From: Wenjunlia tyrosinilytica
GTDB lineage: Bacteria; Actinomycetota; Actinomycetes; Streptomycetales; Streptomycetaceae
Direction of reading: 5' to 3'
DNA: 64,000 bases
NCBI RefSeq assembly: GCF_014646055.1
Contig: NZ_BMMS01000022.1
Location: 94,525-158,524 of the forward strand
Shown here: positions 44,617-53,307 of the stretch, in pieces
Layout of the letters: each line of letters begins with the position of its first letter
How positions within the stretch are numbered: the first letter of the stretch is position 1
The notes under the pieces: generated by a model
The model's input: only the letters and a program-made list of their open reading frames with translations
Told to the model about the DNA's origin: nothing
Databases searched by the model: none
Translations under genes and position numbers: made by a program

Positions 44617-45876
44617 TCACCGGCCGCCGGTGGCCAGCGCCACCAGCCGGTCCACACCGGTCTCCAACTGGTCCCCGTCCCCGCAGAACGCCACCCGCAC
44701 CAGCGTGCTCAGCCGCGGGTCCTCGGTCACCGCGACCACCCGCCCGTCGGCGTCGAGTTCGGGCCGCAGGGCGAAACCGCGGGCCGGAGCGATCGCCGTG
44801 CCGTGCTCGGCCAGCAGCCGGGCGGAGAACTCCTCGGCGTCCAGGCCGGTCGGGGCCAGGTCCAGCAGGGCGTACCAGCCGCCCTCGGGCACCCGGCGCA
44901 ACAGCCCCGCCTCGACCAGCCGCGGCAGCGAACGGTCCCGGCAGGCACGCACCGCCTCGTGGTTGCGCGCGGTCGCGTCGGGGTCGGACAGCGCCGCCAG
45001 CGCCGCGTACTGCACGGGCGTCGGGGGCGAGACGATGCTCGCCTCCTGCACCACCCTCAGGGCGTCGCCGGCGGCGGCGTTGGGCACGGCCACGTAGCCG
45101 AGCCGGTAGCCGGTCATGGCGTAGCTCTTGGAGAAGCTGTAGGTGGAGTACACCAGCCGCTCCTCCTCCGGAACGTCCCGCTCCAGGGACGCCATGGAGA
45201 CATGCTCGCCCTCGAACACGAAGTGCTCGTACGCCTCGTCGCTGAGCACCTGCCAGCCGCGGCGGCGCGCCACGTCCAGCACGGCCTCCAGGAACGGCCG
45301 CTCGAGGACGGCCCCGGTCGGGTTGGACGGGGTGTTGACGAGGATCATCCGGGTCCGCTCGCTCCCGGCATCCTCCAACGCCTCCAGGTCCGGCCGGAAG
45401 TCGGCGTCGAGCCGGTAGAAGCGCGGCCGCAGTCCCGCCAGCAGCGCCTGCTGGAGGTGGATGGGCCAGTGGATCCTCGGTAGCAGGATCTCGTCACCGG
45501 GATTGGCCACCGACTGCATGAGAGCGGCCAGACCCTGGCAGGAACCCGGGGTGATGAAGATCCGGTCGTAGCGGGTGCGGTGGCCGTTCTCCCGCTCCAG
45601 CTTCTCGGCCAGGGCCTCGCGCAGCGGGTCCATCCCCTCGGCGGAGGTGTACGCCGTGCGGCCCTCGCGCGCCGCCGCGCCCAGTGCCTCGACGGCCGCG
45701 GGCGGCGGCGCGAACGCCGGCTCGCCCACGTGCAGCCGGATCGAGGGGCGGCCGTTGGCCAGCTCCCACGCCTGCGCGGACCGGAAGGCGTCGTGCAGGC
45801 AGGAGGGCGGGATGGACCCGGCCCGGGAGACGGACGCCGGCGGGCGCGCGCCCCCCACTTCGAGGGTCGATGTCAT
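44617..45876 (-). CDS. Class I/II aminotransferase
   Basis: A fold-type I PLP aminotransferase of 419 residues with NTPSNPTG, SDEAYEHFVF and the PLP Lys in SFSKSYAMTGYRLGY; the final Arg is in LVRVAFCG. It resembles aspartate- and kynurenine-type enzymes. Next to the tryptophan dioxygenase gene, it could convert beta-hydroxykynurenine to a keto acid that closes into a quinoline, as proposed for TioG. The ATG at 45876 has AAGGAGAG upstream. It lies in a minus operon after the methyltransferase (92-base gap). Confidence 0.9.
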   Translation of the reverse strand: MTSTLEVGGARPPASVSRAGSIPPSCLHDAFRSAQAWELANGRPSIRLHVGEPAFAPPPAAVEALGAAAREGRTAYTSAEGMDPLREALAEKLERENGHRTRYDRIFITPGSCQGLAALMQSVANPGDEILLPRIHWPIHLQQALLAGLRPRFYRLDADFRPDLEALEDAGSERTRMILVNTPSNPTGAVLERPFLEAVLDVARRRGWQVLSDEAYEHFVFEGEHVSMASLERDVPEEERLVYSTYSFSKSYAMTGYRLGYVAVPNAAAGDALRVVQEASIVSPPTPVQYAALAALSDPDATARNHEAVRACRDRSLPRLVEAGLLRRVPEGGWYALLDLAPTGLDAEEFSARLLAEHGTAIAPARGFALRPELDADGRVVAVTEDPRLSTLVRVAFCGDGDQLETGVDRLVALATGGR

Positions 45877-45968
45877 GGCTCTCCTTCGCGTGGCGCACAC
45901 CTGGCACGACGGCCTGGGGGCTTGCGGACCGGGAACTGGTGGCCGAGAACTCGGGGCGTGGTGGGTCG

Positions 45969-46850
45969 TCAGTCGCGCGGCGTGGGCGCGAACTCCCACA
46001 GGTAGAAGCTCTGCAGGTCCACCGGCCGGTTGCCGATGACATTGGCGGTCAGGCAGCGGAAGCCGTTGAGTTCGAGGTCGCGCTGGACGATGACCGGGGA
46101 GAGCTTGTGCTCCTCGTGGAAGGTCGTGGTGAGGTCGTCCAGGGTGATCTGGAGCTCGGCCAGGACCACGGTCCAGTTGTCCTTGTCCATCGCGTAGTCG
46201 ATCACGAACTTGTACCAGTGCCACAGCGCCCTGCGGCGCTTGTCCTCCAGGTCGCGCGACCACTGGGGCACAGTGCCGTCCGCCTCGTACGCCGCCACCT
46301 CCTCGCGCGTGGTGAGCACCAGGCCGTCCGCGAGGTGGATCACATCGGCGGCGGCGACCTTCGCCGTATCCGCCTCGTCGCAGTACTCCGGGCAGAACTC
46401 GTCACCGATGATGAGCACGCCCTCCTCGCCCAGCAGGGAGCGCACATGGTCGAGGTAGGTGTTGGGCAGGTGGTGGTGCGAGCCCCAGGAGATCACCACG
46501 TCCAGCGGTTCGCTCCACTCCTGGAACGGGCGGTCGAACACCTCCCCGTTGGGCACGGCCGCCATGCGGGCCCGAGCCTGCGCGATCAGGTGCGGCTCGA
46601 CCTCGTTGGCGATGACGCGGTGTCCGGGAAGGCCCCGGGCGAGCAGCTCCGAGACCACGCCGGAGCCCGAGCCCACGTCCATGACGGTCAGCGCGCGGCC
46701 CAGGGCCTCGGCGCGCTTGCGCACCAGGTCGACGATCAGAAGGTCCCCGTCGGTGATGTCGGGGTGGCCGTCGCGCATCGTGTCGCCGATGTCGACGTTC
46801 TCGAACTCCGGACGCCCGTAGACGGTCGTCGCCTCTGTTGTGGTGGTCAC
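45969..46850 (-). CDS. SAM-dependent methyltransferase
   Basis: A methyltransferase of 293 residues with motif I MDVGSGSGVVSELLA and EVEPHLIAQA, followed by SWGSHHHLPN and a helical C-terminal cap. It is unrelated in detail to the methyltransferase at 35278. Its place between the SDR and the aminotransferase suggests a step in making the aromatic precursor, perhaps O-, N- or C-methylation. The GTG at 46850 has AAGGAGAG 5 bases upstream. Confidence 0.85.
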   Translation of the reverse strand: MTTTTEATTVYGRPEFENVDIGDTMRDGHPDITDGDLLIVDLVRKRAEALGRALTVMDVGSGSGVVSELLARGLPGHRVIANEVEPHLIAQARARMAAVPNGEVFDRPFQEWSEPLDVVISWGSHHHLPNTYLDHVRSLLGEEGVLIIGDEFCPEYCDEADTAKVAAADVIHLADGLVLTTREEVAAYEADGTVPQWSRDLEDKRRRALWHWYKFVIDYAMDKDNWTVVLAELQITLDDLTTTFHEEHKLSPVIVQRDLELNGFRCLTANVIGNRPVDLQSFYLWEFAPTPRD

Positions 46851-46908
46851 GCGACTCTCCTTCGTGCTTCTGGCTCTTGGGCGGCCCGGGGACGGCGGGA
46901 CGCGCTCG

Positions 46909-47673
46909 CTAGGCGGTGCGCCCGCCGTCCACGGGGAGCAGGGCTCCGGTGACCCACGCCGACGACTCCTCGTCGAGCAGCAGGCACACCCATTCGGCGA
47001 TCTCCTCCGGGCGGCCGAACCGCCCCATCGGGGTGGCCGACAGCAGACCCTCGCGCAGTTCGTCGACCCCGTCCGCGTCGAGCCCGAGGTCGTCGTACAT
47101 GGGGGTCTCGACCGGTCCCGGCAGCACGGCGTTCACCCGGACCGCGGGGGCCAGTTCACGGGCGAGGGAGCGGGTCAGGTGGTTCAGCGCCGCCTTGCTC
47201 GCGCCGTACAGGGAGCGTCCCGGCAGGGACAGGACACCGCCGACGGAGGAGACGTTGACCACGCTGCCCCCGCTTCGGCGCAAGTGCGGCAGGCAGGCCT
47301 GGATCAGCAGGACGGGGCCGCGCAGATGGGTGTCGAGCATGGTGTCCAGCTCGTCGATCCTCGCGTCCTCCAGCGCGCTGAACCGCGCCGTCCCCGCGTT
47401 GTTGACCAGGCCGTCGATGCGTCCGAAGTGCTCGGCCGCTGCCGCGACCACCCGTTCGACCTCGGGGGCCTTGCCGACATCACCCGCGAGGACGGCCACA
47501 CGGGAGCCCTCACCGACCGCCTCGCGCACCTGCGCGGCGGTGTGCTCCAGGGCTTCGGCGCGGCGGCCGACCAGGGCGACCGCGGCGCCGCGGCGCGCGG
47601 CACGCACCGCGGTCGCGGAGCCGATGCCCGAGCCGGCCCCGGTGATCAGCACTGCCTTGCCCGCCAACGTCAT
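46909..47673 (-). CDS. Short-chain dehydrogenase/reductase
   Basis: A classical SDR of 254 residues with the cofactor loop TGAGSGIG, NNAG, and the catalytic Ser, Tyr and Lys (VSSVGG, YGASK). It oxidises or reduces an alcohol/ketone pair with NAD(P). As first gene of the minus operon, divergent from the A-T didomain gene, it may act on the beta-hydroxyl made by the P450. The ATG at 47673 has GGGGAA just upstream; an in-frame extension to 47709 is unlikely. Confidence 0.9.
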   Translation of the reverse strand: MTLAGKAVLITGAGSGIGSATAVRAARRGAAVALVGRRAEALEHTAAQVREAVGEGSRVAVLAGDVGKAPEVERVVAAAAEHFGRIDGLVNNAGTARFSALEDARIDELDTMLDTHLRGPVLLIQACLPHLRRSGGSVVNVSSVGGVLSLPGRSLYGASKAALNHLTRSLARELAPAVRVNAVLPGPVETPMYDDLGLDADGVDELREGLLSATPMGRFGRPEEIAEWVCLLLDEESSAWVTGALLPVDGGRTA

Positions 47674-47763
47674 CGATTCCCCACAGGGGCCGTGCCTGCG
47701 GATGCCCACAGGTGCCTACAGTGCAGGTCATGTTTCCCGATGGCTTTGCGGGACCGCCAGGAT

Positions 47764-47781
47764 TCTTTCCCGGATACTTCC
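47764..47781 (-). promoter_or_regulatory. Heptamer pair with 11-bp period upstream of the SDR operon
   Basis: On the minus strand GGAAGTA (47781-47775) and GGAAAGA (47770-47764) are separated by 4 bases. The heptamer and spacing match those at 23622-23639 and 28064-28092. They lie about 91-108 bases before the SDR start, in the divergent region shared with the A-T gene. Confidence 0.45.
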
Positions 47782-47910
47782 CCGGCCTTATTCGGGCGGT
47801 GGAACGCCTTCCGAATTCCTTCGCGCCGTTTGACGGCCGACACCGCGTCACCTATTTCTCGAAAGGATATTCCTTTGTCGGCTCCGGCAGGGCGAGGCGG
47901 GCGCGAAGAG

Positions 47911-49743
47911 ATGACAACGACGAATGTGATGGCTTCCCAAGCGACTGCGCGGCACGGTGGCGCCTGCGTCATCCACGAACTCGTGGAGCGGCGGGCGGAC
48001 GCCGACCCCGATGCCGTGGCCGTGGTCTCCATCGAGGGAGACAAGGTCACCTACGGCGCGCTGGTGTCGGAGGCGGCGGCGATCGCCGCCCGGCTGCGCG
48101 GAGCGGGGGTGCGCCCGGAGGACCGCGTGGCGGTGACCGCACCGCGCTCCCCGAGGGCCGTGGCCGCGTTCCTCGGAGTGCTCAAGGCCGGGGCCGCGTA
48201 TGTGCCGGTGGACCCCGACTTCCCGGTGGAGCGGCAGCGGTTCATGATCCGCGACTGCGAGGTCGCCGCCGTCGTGGCCCCGAGCGGGCGCACCCCCGAC
48301 TTCGTGGACGAGGGCGTACCGGTGGTCTTCGTCGACACCGACGGCACGGTCACCGGTGGCGAGGCGGACGGCGTGGACGAGGGACCGCCGACGCAGGTCC
48401 GCCCGGACCAGGCCGCCTACGTGATCTACACCTCCGGTTCGACCGGCGTCCCCAAGGGTGTCGTGGTCGACCACGCCGGGGTCGTCGCCCTGGTCCTGGA
48501 CGAGGAACGGCTCGCCGTGCGGCCGGGCGAGTCGGTGGCGCAGTACGCCCCGACCGCGTTCGACGCCTCGACGTTCGAGATCTGGGCCGCGCTGTGCCGC
48601 GGCGCCCGGGTGGACATCCTTCCCGGGGGGCCGGTCTCGGTGGACGCGCTGGCCGCCGAACTGGGGCGCCGCCGCCCCGACTGGCTGTTCCTGACCACGG
48701 GTCTGTTCCATGTGATCGCCGACCACGCCCCCGAGGCGCTGTCCGCGGTCGGCACCCTCATCACCGGTGGCGATGTGCTCTCGCCGCAGCATGTGCGCAC
48801 CGTGGCGGGCGTGTCCGGGGTGCGGGTGTTCGCGGCCTACGGTCCCACCGAGACCACCGTGTTCGCCTCCCTGCACCGCGCCGACGCCGATGCCGAACTG
48901 GACAGGGTGCCCATCGGCTCCCCGCTGCGCGGCCGGTCGATGTACGTGCTCGACGCCGACCTGCGTGAGGTTCCGGTGGGCGAGACGGGCGAGCTGTACA
49001 TCGGGGGGGTCGGCGTGGCCCGCGGCTATCTGCGGCGCCCGGCGCTGACCGCCGAGCGGTTCCTGCCGGACCCGTTCACCGCCGCGCCCGGCGCCCGGAT
49101 GTACCGCACCGGTGACCTGGCGCGGCGCAGGTCCGACGGCGAGTTCGAGTTCTGGGGCCGCACCGACCGGCAGGTCAAGATCCGCGGCTACCGCATCGAG
49201 CTCGGCGAGATCGAGTCGGTGCTCAGCGCCCGGCCCGAGGTGGCGGGAGCCGCCGTGGTCGCCTTCGACGGCGGAGACGGCGGGAAGCGCCTGGCCGCAT
49301 ACGCCGTGCCCGCCGCCGGGTCCCGGGTGACCGCCTCGCTGATGCGGTCCTGGCTGCGCGTCAAGGTCCCGGCGCACATGGTGCCGGGCACCTGCCTCGT
49401 ACTCGACGAGATGCCGCGCGACCCCAACGGCAAGCCCGACCGCTCCGCCCTGCCGTATCCCTGGTCCTCCCGCGAGGACCGCGGCGACCTGCCCGAGTAC
49501 GTGGCCCCGGCCGGCGAACAGCAGTCGCTGATGGCCGAGGTGTGGGCGGAGGTCCTCGGCCTGGACCGGGTGGGCATCGACGACAACTTCTACGAGCTCG
49601 GCGGCGACTCGATCCTGAGCGTCGACATCATCCAGCGGCTGCGCCTGGTCGGGCTGGAGTGCTCGGCAGGGGACTTCTTCCGCTACCAGACCATCGCGGA
49701 GCTGTCCGCGGTGGTCGGGATGCGGTCCGGTGGCGAGGCCTGA
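47911..49743 (+). CDS. NRPS A-T didomain
   Basis: A protein of 610 residues: an A domain (about 20-520) and a T domain (about 530-605, LGGDSILSVD). All motifs are intact (YTSGSTGVPKG, YGPTETT, YRTGD, NGKPDRS). Pocket residues by eye are D-A-F-F-I-G-A-V-F, a hydrophobic pocket nearer to branched-chain codes than to any Trp code I recall. A-T didomains followed by a carrier-type P450 load an amino acid for beta-hydroxylation (NovH/NovI, TioK/TioI). ATG 47911 is used; a TTG at 47875 in the same frame has the better ribosome site (AAAGGA, 7 bases) and could be the true start. The stop overlaps the P450 start. Confidence 0.9.
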   Translation: MTTTNVMASQATARHGGACVIHELVERRADADPDAVAVVSIEGDKVTYGALVSEAAAIAARLRGAGVRPEDRVAVTAPRSPRAVAAFLGVLKAGAAYVPVDPDFPVERQRFMIRDCEVAAVVAPSGRTPDFVDEGVPVVFVDTDGTVTGGEADGVDEGPPTQVRPDQAAYVIYTSGSTGVPKGVVVDHAGVVALVLDEERLAVRPGESVAQYAPTAFDASTFEIWAALCRGARVDILPGGPVSVDALAAELGRRRPDWLFLTTGLFHVIADHAPEALSAVGTLITGGDVLSPQHVRTVAGVSGVRVFAAYGPTETTVFASLHRADADAELDRVPIGSPLRGRSMYVLDADLREVPVGETGELYIGGVGVARGYLRRPALTAERFLPDPFTAAPGARMYRTGDLARRRSDGEFEFWGRTDRQVKIRGYRIELGEIESVLSARPEVAGAAVVAFDGGDGGKRLAAYAVPAAGSRVTASLMRSWLRVKVPAHMVPGTCLVLDEMPRDPNGKPDRSALPYPWSSREDRGDLPEYVAPAGEQQSLMAEVWAEVLGLDRVGIDDNFYELGGDSILSVDIIQRLRLVGLECSAGDFFRYQTIAELSAVVGMRSGGEA

Positions 49744-50996
49744 TGGAGATCACCGCCCCCGATCCCGGCCTGATCGTCCCGTACGAGGGCGTCGACGTCA
49801 GCGATCCGCTGCTCTACCAGCACTGCCAGCACGCCATGTGGCGCACGATGCGCGACAAGGCCCCGGTCAGCCGGCACCGGATGCCCTCGGGGGACGGGTT
49901 CTGGGGATTCAGCCGGTACGCGGAGTGCGAGCGCATCGTCAAGGACCACCGGGTCTTCGGCTCCGAGGAGGGCACGATCCTGGCATCGGTGGGGGTCGGC
50001 GACAGCGCGGGCGGCCAGACCATCACGCTGATGGACCCGCCCAAGCACGGCGACATCCGCAGGCCCACGATGAAGGCGCTCAGCCACTCGGTGGTCCGCA
50101 GGCGCGCCCCAGGGATCCGCAGGCGTGTCCGCGAATTGGTGGAGCCCTGCCTGGAAGGCGGGGTGCACGACTTCGCCAAGCTGATGCGCCGCCTTCCCAT
50201 GGTGGTGATCGGCGATCTGATGGGCATCCCGGACCGCTACTGGGACACCATCGCCTACTACACCACCGCCAGCATCGCCCCGGACGACCCGGAGTACGCC
50301 TGCGGAGCCACCACCCGCGAGACGCTGCGCCGGGCGCACCACGAGCTGTTCACCTGCTTCACGGAGATCATCGACGCCAAGCGGGCCGAGCCGGGTGAAG
50401 ATCTGATCACCGCGCTGCTCACCCTGGAGACCGACGGCGCTCCGCTGGAGGACTTCCGGGTGGCGCTGAACTGCTACAGCTTCCTGCTCGGCGCCAACTC
50501 CACCACGGCGCACGTCGCCTCGCACACCCTGCTCGCCCTCGCCCAGCGGCCGCACCTGTGGGACGCCGCCCTCGCCGACCCCCGCTCCACGGAGCTGCTG
50601 ATCGAGGAGGGGGCGCGCTGGACCTCCCCGACCAACCACTTGGTGCGACGCGTCCGGGAGGACACCGAATTCGCCGGGGTCACCCTCGCCAAGGGCGACT
50701 GGGTGTGCGCCTGGGTGGCCTCCGCCAACCGTGACGAGAGCGTCTTCGCCGACCCCTACTCCTTCGACCCCGGCCGCTCACCGAATCCGCACCTGTCGTT
50801 CGGCGCGGGCCCCCACTACTGCATCGGAGCGCCGTCCTCGCGCATGGCGCTCGGCGCCCTCTTCCAGGAGATCGGCACCGCGCTGGCGGGCGCCGAACCC
50901 GCCGGGGAGCCCAGCCATCTGCACTCCAACTGGATCAACGGACTGACCAGCATGCCGATGACCTTCCACCCGCGTGCCGAGCGGAGCAGCCGATGA
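49743..50996 (+). CDS. Cytochrome P450, carrier-bound amino acid beta-hydroxylase type
   Basis: A P450 of 417 residues with the heme loop FGAGPHYCIGA, an I helix with GANSTTA and the N-terminal TILASVGVGDSAGGQT stretch shared with the P450 at 28231. Coupling to the A-T didomain gene by a TGATG overlap and family likeness to NovI, NikQ and TioI argue that it beta-hydroxylates the amino acid on that T domain. The type II thioesterase further down the operon could then release the free beta-hydroxy amino acid. Its own stop overlaps the next start (ATGA). Confidence 0.92.
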   Translation: MEITAPDPGLIVPYEGVDVSDPLLYQHCQHAMWRTMRDKAPVSRHRMPSGDGFWGFSRYAECERIVKDHRVFGSEEGTILASVGVGDSAGGQTITLMDPPKHGDIRRPTMKALSHSVVRRRAPGIRRRVRELVEPCLEGGVHDFAKLMRRLPMVVIGDLMGIPDRYWDTIAYYTTASIAPDDPEYACGATTRETLRRAHHELFTCFTEIIDAKRAEPGEDLITALLTLETDGAPLEDFRVALNCYSFLLGANSTTAHVASHTLLALAQRPHLWDAALADPRSTELLIEEGARWTSPTNHLVRRVREDTEFAGVTLAKGDWVCAWVASANRDESVFADPYSFDPGRSPNPHLSFGAGPHYCIGAPSSRMALGALFQEIGTALAGAEPAGEPSHLHSNWINGLTSMPMTFHPRAERSSR

Positions 50997-52084
50997 CCGC
51001 CGACTCCGCCACCGCCCGGGACGCCGCAGCCGCCTCCCACCGCAGCGCGGCCGTCCGCGACGCCGTCGCCGCGGCCGAACTGCCCCGCCTGGTGCGGCTC
51101 GAGCACAATCTGTACGCCGCGTGCTTCACCGTGATGAAGCTGCTCCCGGCACGCTTCATCATCGACACCGCCATCCGGCGCGGTGAACTGCGGCCGGGCA
51201 TGACCGTCGTCGAGACCAGCTCCGGCACCTTCGGGCTGGGCCTCGCCATGGTGTGCGCCCTGCGCGGCTACCCGCTCGTGCTCGTCAGCGACCCGGTGCT
51301 GGACGACCCGCTGCGGATCCGGCTGGAGGAGCTCGGCGCCACCGTGGAGATCGTCACCGAGCCCGCCCCCGTCGGCGGCCACCAGAGGGCAAGACTGGAC
51401 CGGCTGGCCGAGGTCTGCGAGAGCTACGACCCGGTCTTCGTGCCCTCCCAGTACGACAACCCCCTCAACCCGGCGGCGTACGCGGGTGTCGCCGGACTGG
51501 TGCTGGAGACCATCGGCGAGATCGACACCCTCGTCGGCTGTGTGGGCTCCGGCGGATCCATGTGCGGCACGGCCTCCTATCTGCGGCAGGCCAACCCGGC
51601 GATGCGGGCGGTGGCCGTGGACACCCACGACAGCGTCCTGTTCGGCCTCCCCGACGGACCCAGGACGCTGCGGGGCCTCGGCAACAGCCTGATGCCGGGC
51701 AATCTGGACCACTCCACGTTCGACGAGGTGCACTGGGTCGGCGCCGCCGAGGCGTTCTCGGCCACCCGTGAACTCCACCGCGAGCACGCCGTGTTCATGG
51801 GTCCCACCAGCGGAGCGTCGTTCCTGGTCGCCCGGTGGGCCGCCCGCAGCTACCCCGACCGCACGGTCCTGGCCCTGTTCGCCGACGAGGGCCACCGCTA
51901 CCAGTCCACCTCCGGCAGCGAGTTGTGGCTGCGCGAACGCGGCCTGCACCTGCCCGTGCTCCCCGAAGGGCCCGTCACGGTCTCCGACGGCGCACAGGTC
52001 AAGGGCCGCTGGGACCGGCTGGCCTGGGGCCGCCGTGAGCGGCCCGGCACCAGCGGGCCGGCCGTGCGGGAGCGCGCCTCATGA
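50993..52084 (+). CDS. Cysteine synthase-like PLP enzyme (beta-substitution)
   Basis: A fold-type II PLP enzyme of 363 residues. The substrate loop SSGTFG and the phosphate cup GSGGS are typical; the PLP Lys region reads FTVMKLLP and is diverged from CysK (SVKDR), as in enzymes that use O-phospho or other activated substrates. Family members such as SbnA join an amino acid nitrogen to the beta-carbon of O-phosphoserine. With the PduX-like kinase (32899) and the lyase two genes on, the inferred product is a 2,3-diamino acid: 2,3-diaminobutyrate from threonine or 2,3-diaminopropionate from serine. ATGA overlaps link it to both neighbours. Confidence 0.85.
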   Translation: MTADSATARDAAAASHRSAAVRDAVAAAELPRLVRLEHNLYAACFTVMKLLPARFIIDTAIRRGELRPGMTVVETSSGTFGLGLAMVCALRGYPLVLVSDPVLDDPLRIRLEELGATVEIVTEPAPVGGHQRARLDRLAEVCESYDPVFVPSQYDNPLNPAAYAGVAGLVLETIGEIDTLVGCVGSGGSMCGTASYLRQANPAMRAVAVDTHDSVLFGLPDGPRTLRGLGNSLMPGNLDHSTFDEVHWVGAAEAFSATRELHREHAVFMGPTSGASFLVARWAARSYPDRTVLALFADEGHRYQSTSGSELWLRERGLHLPVLPEGPVTVSDGAQVKGRWDRLAWGRRERPGTSGPAVRERAS

Positions 52085-53307
52085 CGGGCACGGTCGTGCT
52101 GGTCGAGAGCAACACCACGGGCAACGGCCGTGAACTGGCTCGTGCCGCCCGCCGGTCGGGACTGAGCCCCCTGCTGCTGACCACCGACGCGAGCCGCTAC
52201 GGCTATGTCCGGGAGGACGGCGTACCGGTCCGCTCGGCCGACACCGCGAACGTGGACGCGCTCCTCGAGGCGGTTCACACCGTCACGGATGTGGCCGCCG
52301 TCGCCAGCACCTCCGAGTACTACATCGACACCGCCGCCGCCCTCGCCCGGAAGCTGGGGCTGCCCGGACCCGACCCCGAGGCGGTGCGCGCCTGCCGCGA
52401 CAAGGGACAGCAGCGCCGGTCACTGGCCGCCACCGGCGTCCCCGTGCCCGCCAACGCGCGGGTCCACGACCCCGCCGAGGTCGCCCGGGCGTGGAACGCG
52501 CTCGGCGGCGGCCCCCTCGTCGTCAAACCCGTCGCCGGAAGCGGCAGCGTCGGCGTCCGGCTGTGCCACACCGCCGAGGAGGCCACCGAGCACGCCCGCC
52601 CGCTGCTGGCCCACGCCGTCAACGAGCGTGGAACGGCCATGCCGCACGGTGTGCTGCTGGAGGCCTATGTGGACGGTCCCGAGTTCTCCGTGGAGGCCGT
52701 CGCGGGCCAGGTCGTCGGTGTCACCGCCAAACACCTCGGCCCCCACCCCGGCTTCGTCGAGACCGGCCACGACTTCCCCGCGGACGGCCCCCCGGACGTC
52801 GCGGAGGCGCTGCGCCGCACCGCCTCCGAGGCCGTGGACGCCCTCGGGCTGCGTGACCACCTCGCCCATGTCGAGCTGAGGCTGGGAGCCCATGGGCCGG
52901 TCGTCATCGAGGTCAACCCCCGCCTCGCGGGAGGGTGCATCCCCGAACTCGTGCGCGAGGCCCTCGGCGTCGACCTGGTCGCCGCCGCCCTCGACCAGGC
53001 GCTGGGCCGAACTCCGCGCCTGGCCCCCTCGACCGAGGGTGCCGCGGCCGTGCGCTTCCTGCTGGCCCCTGGCGACGGCACCGTCCATGCCGTCGAAGGA
53101 CTGGAGCGGGCCCGCCGCATGCCCGGAGTACGACGCGCCGACGTCACCGTGGGGCCGCACGACCGCCTGCGCAGGCACGGCGACTTCCGGGACCGCATCG
53201 GCTCCGTGGTGACCCGGGCGGACACTCCCGGCAGTGCGGCCCGGCAGGCGGTCGGCGCGCTGGACGCGATCCGTGTCCGACTCGGGCAGCCGGGGGAGGA
53301 GGAGTAG
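52081..53307 (+). CDS. ATP-grasp ligase
   Basis: An ATP-grasp protein of 408 residues with the lid loop VVKPVAGSGSVGV and the metal site VIEVNPRLAGG. Members of this carboxylate-amine ligase group (BacD-like) join a carboxylate to an amine with ATP. It sits between the CysK-like and lyase genes with an ATGA overlap before it and no gap after it, so it likely belongs to the same pathway: either building the nitrogen-donor adduct the lyase then splits, or adding a dipeptide bond outside the NRPS. The N-terminal 100 residues are the usual Rossmann-like pre-ATP-grasp domain. Confidence 0.87.
   Translation: MTGTVVLVESNTTGNGRELARAARRSGLSPLLLTTDASRYGYVREDGVPVRSADTANVDALLEAVHTVTDVAAVASTSEYYIDTAAALARKLGLPGPDPEAVRACRDKGQQRRSLAATGVPVPANARVHDPAEVARAWNALGGGPLVVKPVAGSGSVGVRLCHTAEEATEHARPLLAHAVNERGTAMPHGVLLEAYVDGPEFSVEAVAGQVVGVTAKHLGPHPGFVETGHDFPADGPPDVAEALRRTASEAVDALGLRDHLAHVELRLGAHGPVVIEVNPRLAGGCIPELVREALGVDLVAAALDQALGRTPRLAPSTEGAAAVRFLLAPGDGTVHAVEGLERARRMPGVRRADVTVGPHDRLRRHGDFRDRIGSVVTRADTPGSAARQAVGALDAIRVRLGQPGEEE

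Noticed and set aside
46840..47910. Extension of the A-T didomain frame far upstream
   Set aside because: It runs antisense through the SDR gene, which has full SDR motifs. Only the TTG at 47875 remains a real alternative start.
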